Positions 56,033 to 64,000 of a DNA stretch of 64,000 nt are shown here, piece after piece. This stretch comes from Biscogniauxia marginata. Taxonomy: Eukaryota > Ascomycota > Sordariomycetes > Xylariales > Xylariaceae. The stretch covers positions 372,001 through 436,000 of the forward strand of contig MU404071.1 in NCBI GenBank assembly GCA_022695795.1. Direction: 5' to 3'. Under the pieces are notes generated by a model that worked only from the letters and a program-made list of their open reading frames with translations, was not told the DNA's origin and did no database searches. Both the position numbers and the translations under genes were made by a program. The first letter of the stretch is position 1. Every line of letters starts with the position of its first letter.

Positions 56033-57310
56033 CTACCGGAAACTGAAAGGACAGCCAGTAGCAGCCGACCCGCGGTTCTTGATATACTCTTCCAACGCGT
56101 GTGCTTGGCTATATACCGGCTCCTTGGAGCTTTTCTCAAAGCTGGTAGGGCCCAACTCTTCCGGCAAGAATCCGCGACTCTGAAACTTCTGGCCCGGGCT
56201 AACTCTGCCGCCCGACTTCAGCCAGATGGCCAGCCTGTTGTACCAAGTGTCGGGCACGTACCATGGCTCGAAGGCCACAGAGTCCGGGCTGCGGTACAGC
56301 CGCCCGTCCGGCCCCGGCTTCGCCACGGGATCCAGCTTCTGGGCCCGCGGGAGGAAGAAATGTCGGACGGCGAACCCGTGGAGGCGGAACGACCACGTCG
56401 TCAGCGCCGTGGCCCAGGCGGGCGGGTCCGGGTAGCCGAGGGACTCGCGCACGACCTTCTCGTCGATGAAGGAGACGAAGATGCTCCGCACGAAGCCGTG
56501 CAGGAACCGCGGCGTCTGGCGCAGGAACAAGTCAACGGTTGCGTCCACGACCATGCGGTTCTCGGGCGCGAAGTACAGGTTGTCTCGTTCGTACTCGACC
56601 CGCCAGCGCGCCAGGTCCTCGAGCGTCTCGGGTATCCCGCCGATGCCCATGCGGTGCCCGATCTCGCGCCAGTACAAGAAGTAGGCGACCTTCTCGAGGC
56701 GCGTCATGGCCCGCCAGCCGTACCGGTCGACCCACAGCTGCGGCTCGAGCACGAACAGCGCCAGCGTGTGCAGATAGTCGCCCTGGTCGATGCGGTAGCG
56801 CCCGTGCATCCAGTTGAGCTTGGCCATGGTCAGGCGGCCCCGCTCGCTGTCCGGGTCGCCGGCGAGGAGCTCGACCAGGAACACGGCCGTGTCCTCGGCA
56901 CGCTTGCCGACCTTGTCCGGATCGCAGAGCTGCCGTGTCTGCACCAGCAGCCGCGTCCCATTGGCAATGCCGTAGCTCTTGATCAGCGCCCACTGCGTGC
57001 CGAAGACGAAGAGGAACGGCATCTCGTAGAGGATCGATAGGTGCATGATCTCCTGGGCCTGCTTGTAGTCGAGCTTGTACGGGTCGTCGATGTACGCCGC
57101 GTATTTGGCTTCGAGCCGTCGGAGGGCCCGGAACCGGAGCGCTTGCACCAGGGTGAGGTAGAATATTATGGTTGAGGTGATGACAATGGTGCGCCACGGC
57201 CAGGTCTGCAGCCCGAAGCTGTCATGGTCTGCCAGCACCGGGAGCGATATCGGAAGTTTTCTTAGCAGCGTATCCATCGTGGCTTTCTTGACAGTCAATT
57301 CCAAACTCAA
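56033..57310 (-). CDS. MpaB / rubber-oxygenase (DUF2236) family protein
   Basis: Single exon, 425 residues; MSLELTV start or MDTLLRK 11 codons later. A membrane anchor covers about residues 42-60 (TIVITSTIIFYLTLVQALRF). The catalytic domain has the family's typical region of NWMHGRYRIDQGDYLHTLALFVLEP, shown here by its position at about residues 166-190, with His169 a probable heme ligand by analogy, and WREIGHRMGI-GGIPETLEDL further on. MpaB of the mycophenolic acid pathway is an ER-bound oxygenase that cleaves a prenyl side chain; bacterial Lcp enzymes of the same superfamily cleave rubber. No biosynthetic cluster genes surround this one, so substrate is unknown. It is a plausible ER-anchored b-type heme oxygenase. 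Confidence 0.86.
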   Translation of the reverse strand: MSLELTVKKATMDTLLRKLPISLPVLADHDSFGLQTWPWRTIVITSTIIFYLTLVQALRFRALRRLEAKYAAYIDDPYKLDYKQAQEIMHLSILYEMPFLFVFGTQWALIKSYGIANGTRLLVQTRQLCDPDKVGKRAEDTAVFLVELLAGDPDSERGRLTMAKLNWMHGRYRIDQGDYLHTLALFVLEPQLWVDRYGWRAMTRLEKVAYFLYWREIGHRMGIGGIPETLEDLARWRVEYERDNLYFAPENRMVVDATVDLFLRQTPRFLHGFVRSIFVSFIDEKVVRESLGYPDPPAWATALTTWSFRLHGFAVRHFFLPRAQKLDPVAKPGPDGRLYRSPDSVAFEPWYVPDTWYNRLAIWLKSGGRVSPGQKFQSRGFLPEELGPTSFEKSSKEPVYSQAHALEEYIKNRGSAATGCPFSFR

Positions 57311-58063
57311 GGGGACCCTGTGTTAGGATGCACATATATATTCCACGGCTGAATCTCTTATATTTTAGAAAAGGAAAAAGGGAAAAAAGAAGTGTGACAT
57401 AATCCTTTGATCATACGTTCTGCCGTTATATGTAGGGTCCAACTGGTATAGTCTCGACCTCGGATTACTCAGTAAGTTATAGTCGGGCGGGGGTTGCATT
57501 GGGTTAGGTCTTATCGACGAGGGAAAACTTGGACGACTTTGATTGACCTATAGCATACGACCAATATCAGCTGTTATTTATCCCAACTGCATGTCTAGTG
57601 ATCATTTCCTCTTATTGGATAGCCCTATCGTTGACATAATAGATACTGGTTCCCGCATAATGTGGTTACGAAATGGTCATTCAAATCTAGCATTACACTT
57701 CCTCGATAAAACAGGTCAGAAAAGTTTATAGGTTAAGCTCTATAAAGGGGCCTTTAAATCTCAAGTTATAAATCTTTATCTAGATTCGGCGCCGATGAAT
57801 TCTACTCCTCAAGCCATGGACGAGTTGCAAGACTTCTGTGTAGAGCACTATAGACTGGTAGGTTAGTTTTCATGTCTTTGCGTCACTGGGAACTCCTGTC
57901 GGCGTATGCAGCATTTAGTATGGTTAATACTTAGCTTTAAGAAAAGAGATTGGGTTACATAAGTTTAGGGTTTTATTATTATTATTATTATAATAATAGG
58001 GAGGTAGGTAGTCAGACTAACTATCTGCGCCTTTCGAGGGTCTTAAGTAGGCAATCATTTAAC
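57311..58063. other. Intergenic, MpaB-like promoter and GH3 3' flank
   Basis: 0.75 kb. A TTA/TAA repeat at 57974-57998 can form a hairpin. No gene seen. Confidence 0.45.
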
Positions 58064-60815
58064 CTAGAAGTTCAGTGTAGTCCTCAGCGGCAAGTCTCTA
58101 CTGCTCGATCCTACGTAAATAGTGTACTCCCCTTTCTGAAGCAACCAGTCCTGAGCGACGACATCCCACGTACTCAGATCCCGCCTTGTCAGATCAAAGT
58201 CCACGGCGGCCGACTCCCCAGACTCAAGAACGGGCTTTGAAAACCCCCGTAGCTGCTTCACAGGCCCGTTCGGTATACCAACGTAGAGCTGCGCAACCTC
58301 AGCCCCAGCCACCGATCCCGTGTTTGTCACGGTAGCAGAGACATGAGTAAGAACATCCCAGAGATCTTCGCGCCCTCCTTCGATTATGGGCTTTGAAGGG
58401 TATGGTGAAACATCTGCGTCCTCGACGGCGGACACCTGCAGATCCGAAAACTCAAACGTCGTGTAGCTCAACCCGAAGCCGAATTCGTACCGAGGGGTGA
58501 TATTCTTCGCGTCGAAGGCGCGGTAGTCTATGTACACGCCCTCACTAAAGTCGGACTGCGGGAAGTGCTCGTATATGCCATCTGGGAATGTCGCGTTCTG
58601 CACCGGCCCGAAATCCGACTCGTTGCGCGGCACTGAGTACGGTAGCTTACCCGACGGACTGGCTTCGCCGTACAGGATGGACGTTAAGGCCCGTCCGGAG
58701 TCTTGTCCGGGTAGATGCGCAAATATAAGGGCCGTGACGTTGGGGTGATCGATGAATTGGTCGACCAGCCGCACGCCGGCGTTGTGGAATACCACGACAG
58801 TGTTGCTGCACTGTGAGGCGATGTTGTTAATCAGGGCGTCGGTATAGTCGTCGTGCAGTCCAACTCGGTCCCAGCCCTCGGCCGCAAACGCATTGACGGC
58901 CACGATGCAAGCGTCAGAAGATTGGTCAACGTCCGGGTTGCCGCTGTGGAAGTCCCACCATAGGCTAGTATCATCCTCGTAGGCCCGGAGGCTCAGGGCT
59001 TCGAATGGTGAGCTCAGATAGGCTGGCTGATTGGCTCCGGAACCGCCGCCAGAGATGAGAGTCCCATTCGACGCAATCTGCGAATGCGTGGGAGACCTGT
59101 CCGAGGGAGCTAAGGCTTCTGAGCCATCGTGCCAGCCGCTACCATTGGGTGTATATATGTCGAATCCCTTGGCGGAGTACCCGAATAGAGAAATAAGCTT
59201 GGGGGACTTGAGTGGAAGGGCGTTGTTGGTGTTCTTCAACAAAACATGACCTTCAATTGCCCCTTGTAATAGGACTTGCTTATTACTTGGAGACTTGCCA
59301 ATAACGCTCTGATGAGGAGCCGCAAGGTCTTTTGGCATCCCCCCGCCCATAGTTGGGAACCCGGAATCTTGACCCATTTTATACCACGTAGCAATGATTC
59401 TAGCTCATGTTAACAGAGAGAAGATCTATTTTCTAAAGGTACTCACCTAGCAGCCATATCGTCGAGCCTTGTCTCTGGAACAGATCCGTTGTTGACAGCT
59501 TCGGTCAGGTTGCTGGCCCAGTAGGGGGTGCCGTATGGCATAGTCATGTCCAACCCTGCCAAAGCAGTGGCGACGCCAGCGTGTTGGGCATACCAATCGG
59601 AGACCACAAAGCCCTTTACCAGTTAGCTATGGTAATGTCCATCGTGAGAATTCACTAACTTGAAATCCTAGCTCGGTCTTCAAAAGGCCATTTTGCGTCT
59701 TGCTATTGGCGCATCCGTATGAGTTGTTTATTCTCTGGTATGAACACATAATATTGGCAGTCCCAGCTTTAACGGCATCTTGGAAGGGCCTATGTATGTG
59801 TAAGATGATAAGAAATGAATATCGGAATAAGGATATGGATACAAACCAGAGGTATAATTCGTGAATCGTTTTATCGTCAATATTGGCAGATACAGACTCG
59901 ACATCGCCTTCGGGGTTTCTGTTCGTCTCTTGCTCGTTCAAAATGAAATGCTGGTACAGTAATTAACCATCTGGGAATAGATTAGAGCCTACGTTTTCTC
60001 ATACCTTGGTGCTAGTTGCAACGCCAACCGACTGTATTCCTTTTACCGTATCAGCGGCCAGCGCGCCGCAAAGGTAGGGATCATTCGAGAAGCCTACACA
60101 CAATCTATGTTAGGGTCTTTCTACTCATGTAATATAAGCTGCAACATACCCTCCCAGTTTCGTCCACTCGAAGCGATGCGCCCCAAAGGTCCTACGACTG
60201 GCCCAAGAGCAATATTAACGCCTTTCTTTCGAAACTCGCCGGCCATCCCAACCGCTCTCTTATGTGCTAGATCCCGGTTCCAGCTGCTTGAATATGAGTC
60301 CTTATCCATTTCACAGCAATGTTCGAGAAACTCACCTGGCTCCTACGGATATCCCTGCGGCCCAACTAGACACGAAATTCGTAGTCCTCAGGCCATTGCC
60401 AGCATCACTCAGACACAGCCCCGTGAAGTTGAGTCTATCGATTGGGGGTATTATACCGGAACAGGAACTATCTGCGCTAATTCCACCGGTGAGCCCGACC
60501 TGTGTTGAACTCAATGTCAGTCTACTGATAAGAGTTTAGGTTCCATGACTTTCCACCTTTTCTTCTAAGGTCATCTCAGATACGAGGGCTTGCGCTTTTG
60601 AGTAGGACTCTGCCCAGTCGCCGAGACCGGCTCCTTGTGCTAGGTATCCGTTAGCCTTTTGTATAGACTTAAGGGATAGTTCATGACTAACGAGAAGGAT
60701 AGACCGGAGGTGACTGGCCGTAGAAGAAGGTATCGTCCGTAACGACGGACTGTGCCATGCCGCCATTGTGCAGAGTAGCTAGACAAGCCACAACACAGAG
60801 ATACGTTGACATCAT
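58064..60815 (-). CDS. GH3 beta-glucosidase, secreted
   Basis: Nine exons: 60815-60705, 60655-60557, 60499-60336, 60286-60150, 60093-60005, 59950-59847, 59789-59660, 59613-59447 and 59399-58064, coding 778 residues. The N terminus is a signal peptide ([19 protein letters not shown]). The GH3 barrel has [45 protein letters not shown] and IMCSYQRIN. The nucleophile is Asp284 in [13 protein letters not shown]. The second domain ([32 protein letters not shown]) and a C-terminal fibronectin-III-like domain ([30 protein letters not shown]) follow. Such enzymes release glucose from cello-oligosaccharides and aryl-glucosides. The first intron is doubtful: a 49-nt intron with the weak donor GTCTAT is needed to keep frame and drops residues usually present there. 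Other introns look sound. Confidence 0.85.
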
Positions 60816-61664
60816 TTTTTGTATTAGGGGGAGGTGTATCAGCCGATAATAGGATAACGAAAGCGGCTCCCATTCCGTCAGGATTAAGCTCCCCGTGAAG
60901 GAAACGTTCATCTTTATTAAGTTAAATTGCTGGGCTCGCTTTCGTGAGGGGTCGTTCGTATAGATGAGCCGGTCTTATGCTAGATGACATCGAATCCGGC
61001 AATGTATGCACACTGCCGTCGCTTGCGGAGGGGGGGGAATTCGGTATAGGCGAGGTAACCTCAGGGGTTGATGGCGACAGTAACGGTAGGAATTGGGGAA
61101 TGCGGAGAAGGTTGAGACATAACCTGTCCCTGGCAGGGTACATAAGAGTGGTATAGTCTGATTGCTCATAGAGGGCCATTGGGCACGCAATTCCCGGCGC
61201 TAATAGGATAGCTTTTCCGTCAATGTACCGAGTATAGGGGGGTTATTTCCAACATATCGGCCCTATCGACGGAGGACCCGTAGTCGCAGGCGTCGTGACG
61301 GGGGTCGTGTGGGGATAGGAGACATGAATTCGGTCTTTATTGATCCTCACCCGTTTTCCATTTCACCCCGCATCCAGCCTGCATATATCTTAGTCTGAAT
61401 TCGAGGGGAACGTTGTCGCCAAGACGGCTCATAACCTATGTGCCATTCATTATCAATCGAGGTGTAATTAAGACGCCATGTTGGAAGAAGGAATCATCTG
61501 ATTTCAACCACCTTTGCAGGCGGCTTATAGACCCAATCAGCAACGTTACAAAGCCACTTCTCTAGTCTGTACTGTAAACCTTAGGTCTGTATCAGACTTT
61601 GTTTCTAGGCAGCATTCTGGGGAATCCGTTCAACGACTCAGCTCAAGTTGGCACAAGCTTCTTG
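60816..61664. other. GH3 promoter and 3' flank of the next gene
   Basis: 0.85 kb. No gene recognised; short frames only. Confidence 0.45.
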
Positions 61665-62514
61665 CTAGTAGAACATACATATAAGTATAAGCCATCCAAC
61701 GACAATGTGCTTTCTTGGAGGACTTAAACACCTCGCAGAGCTCGAAATGGCGGGAGATGCAGAATAGCCCGACGCCGTGAGTGGAACTGGCGGACTGCTA
61801 ACCCGACTGCCGATAGATGGGTCAAAGAACGTTGTCAGGGGCTGCAGGGGCTGCGGGGGCTGGGTTGAAGCAGGGAGATCCTGAAGCAGGGATTGTGTAG
61901 CTTGAGGAATAGTCAGACTATGTAGAATAGTCGGATTAGGAGTATGGGTTGTGAGGATGAATGTGATTCCCATCATAGACGCATAGCTTTTGGCAATCTC
62001 TGGCGGGAATTTTGGCAGATCGCTGTTCTCCCATTGAACAGTCATTTGGTCGTGTTCGATCATGAGACTGCTAGATGATACTGTGGTATAGATATCGGCC
62101 GTGGAGATGTTGGGATCGAGCAGGAAAGCCATCGGAGTTGAAATGATCGAGGTGCATAGGAACCGAGGTTCAAAGTCTACTGTCGAGAAGCCACTGCAAG
62201 AAGTTAGATATCCATTCCTATACGAAACATCGTCTCTCGCATCACCTTTGACAGCACCCTCCAGTCCAGATAGTTTTGGTGCCATGAATATTGGAGGTCG
62301 AGGTCGCAATAGTCATGTGTTCCGGGCAGACGCCAGGACTGAACGTTGGACAGTTCGTCGTATACTGCGTTGGTGCACATTGTGTAAAGAATCGATCAAC
62401 CCAGCCGCTGGAAGGGTTTAGCGTGCTGGTGCCAGGCTCCTGGTCATCAATGTATACCGCAAATCGGTTAGTACACCACGATGGTGCGGTAAATACCGTG
62501 CTGAGTGCCTGCAT
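61665..62514 (-). CDS. Cysteine-patterned surface-type protein, ends uncertain
   Basis: Two exons, 62514-62246 and 62193-61665, give 265 residues from the ATG at 62514. The sequence ALSTVFTAPSWCTN, then QCAPTQYTTNC and FSPGVCPEHMTIAT, then TGGCCQ-SGFSTVDFEPRFLC across the intron, resembles a common fungal extracellular module with the pattern C-P-SGW, YSPGVCP and CCPSGFSC, found in surface proteins that also have one transmembrane segment. Here the N terminus lacks a signal peptide: a good acceptor (GATGCAG) lies exactly before ALSTVF, so an upstream exon may have been lost or missed. The C terminus ends with a hydrophobic run (HIVVGWLILICMFY) and may be truncated. It is either a mis-modelled gene or a decaying one. 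Function is unknown. Confidence 0.55.
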
Positions 62515-64000
62515 CGTGTCAAGAAGGATATTCGTAGGCTCTAGGATCAGGGATATTCGTGGAGTGAGCTTGAAAGAGGCGCGGGAAAATTCTGATATAG
62601 ACCATGTACTCTGGAACAACTGCTGTGCTACTCTGTACTATGACTTTGTTATTGCTTATCTCTCAGTTCTCCAAGTGACTACCCTCCCGATAGCACGGAG
62701 TAATTTACAATTTCAGAGAAAGAGCTGCCGGAAAGCCAAATGGCAAGGCTGTTAACTTGAAATAGTATACGTAAACTTAAAGTCATTAAAACCGTCTAGG
62801 AAGATTATCGAGGACCGAGATGTGAGTCCGTTGACTCACTCACAACTTTTGCGCGAGACATCTATGGCAAACCAAGGGCTGATTCCCAGGTTATAAATTT
62901 CATTTCTATTACGAGGTTGGGATCATATGCTAGCCATGTTACTGGTAGAATGGAACCTAGAAAATTAGATGCCAATTTTTAAAAGTGTTAGTTTAATACG
63001 TGGCTAGATTTTGAACGGGCAGTAAGAGGTTAAGCCATGTAAGTAATCATATCCGTAATTATTGGGATCAGAACAAAATCAAAATGATAAACCATTACAA
63101 TCCTCATGTTACCATTCAGGTGTGAATAACTTTCTCCCACTGTAACCAATTTACATTCCACAATTAATAGCCCTAGGTTGGCAGATTATCCAGGCGACAT
63201 GACTTCCCACAAGACTAGCACAGGCAATAGAACTGTATAGTAGACTATCTAGTGAGATAATGTGGGTTTTATCTTTCTTTATATATATATTTAATTAATT
63301 CGTGATGAAAGGAGGGAATCGTACAGAGACAGCACGTGGTCAAAATTAAGCCTCGTTCTGAATATTGAAAGCTCTTTTGTGGGGAAAGGATTTTATAAAG
63401 GAAGGATACAACGATGACGAAGAGTACCTAGCTATGCTAGGGAAGCGCATAGATGGCAACCACGGTATCTAAGAATAGTACATATTGGGGGGTTGGATGC
63501 CGGGTTCATATTCTTAGTCAACCAGTGTGCTGGAATCTGGATCTGGAGAGACAGCCTCCACCACTGCCAAACAACACTCGGTACCTCATATAGGACATAT
63601 AACTAGCTCGAATTCCTCCGATGCCAAGCCACAACATCGCATGGGGAAATATAAGAGGTGGGAGCTATTCATAGCCTCCCCCCAAACTGTTGTCACTTTC
63701 TCTGTACCATTACAGACACGGACACAAGAAAGGATAGGAGGATAGTTACTACTTTCTATGATACAGAGAGAATCCCAAAAGACATCTCTGACTCTTAAAA
63801 GCAACGTGATAATTCCGACGTGAGGGGAGGGAGGTTCGTTAGATTATGAATATACATGTAGTCCTACTCCTTGCTTCTCTGAGCACGAGAGTATGATGCC
63901 AAAAGAATAGCCTAGCTCCACTAACGTTACCAGAACCATCCTGGACTCCATAACCTGGAAACAAGTTCGAGTCATACTTAGGGAAAATGCTTTTCGGCGG
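62515..64000. other. Right end of window, no gene recognised
   Basis: 1.5 kb. Open frames at 63527-63804 on both strands are short and overlap each other, without family motifs. The upstream exon of the preceding surface-type protein, if it exists, would lie within the first few hundred bases. Confidence 0.4.

Noticed and set aside
56099..57040. 313-codon plus-strand open frame
   Set aside because: Antisense to the MpaB-type gene; composition (Arg/Ala/Val/Glu-rich) typical of a shadow frame in GC-rich coding DNA.
57549..57565. CATACGACCA, the usual start of fungal 5S rRNA
   Set aside because: The match stops after ten bases; the rest of a 5S gene is absent.

Overview
The window is nuclear DNA from a filamentous ascomycete, most likely a sordariomycete. 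It carries about 22 protein-coding genes. Where introns are visible they are short (about 47-60 nt, a few longer) with GT..AG ends. The conserved genes are fungal: KAR5, RAP1, AHA1, FMC1, SWF1, MET22/HAL2, an Rsm1-type C3HC protein and mitochondrial uL6. Several secreted plant-biomass enzymes are present: an AA9 lytic polysaccharide monooxygenase, a PL3 pectate lyase and a GH3 glucosidase. This points to a saprotroph or plant-associated species. I found no rRNA, tRNA, CRISPR array or intact transposon. Exon boundaries were read by eye from splice signals, reading frame and family motifs.

Layout. 1-4.7 kb: the 5' end of a GH2 beta-galactosidase (running off the left edge) is divergent from an MFS sugar transporter, with a CGG-N11-CCG site between them; this looks like a lactose/beta-galactoside uptake and hydrolysis unit. 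6.2-9.8 kb: a large disordered/coiled-coil protein of unknown function. 13.0-14.2 kb: AHA1, the Hsp90 co-chaperone. 15-21 kb: an accessory stretch with an orphan protein, a cysteine-rich secreted protein and a PL3 pectate lyase containing a GC-AG intron, separated by long gene-free DNA. 23.1-25.8 kb: a divergent mitochondrial pair, FMC1 and an EngB-type GTPase with an extra C-terminal half. 26.2-31.6 kb: the palmitoyltransferase SWF1 divergent from telomere protein RAP1. 32.5-34.9 kb: a Q/G-rich prion-like protein convergent with the AA9 enzyme. 35.8-40.9 kb: KAR5, mitochondrial uL6 and the 3'(2'),5'-bisphosphate nucleotidase. 42.1-49.2 kb: an Rsm1-like C3HC zinc-finger protein and a copper P1B-ATPase. 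50.1-54.4 kb: two unrecognised membrane proteins, divergently transcribed. 56.0-62.5 kb: an MpaB/rubber-oxygenase-family enzyme, a nine-exon GH3 beta-glucosidase and a cysteine-patterned surface-type protein.

The housekeeping genes do not form one pathway. The accessory genes share a theme of extracellular carbohydrate attack (AA9, PL3, GH3) and sugar uptake (GH2 plus MFS). A striking non-coding signal is the 10-bp palindrome TACCTAGGTA: seven exact copies, all intergenic, against about 0.06 expected by chance in 64 kb of equal-base DNA. The most novel candidates for follow-up are the membrane-protein pair at 50.1-54.4 kb, the ARID-like segment inside RAP1, and the EngB extension carrying what looks like a second mitochondrial presequence.
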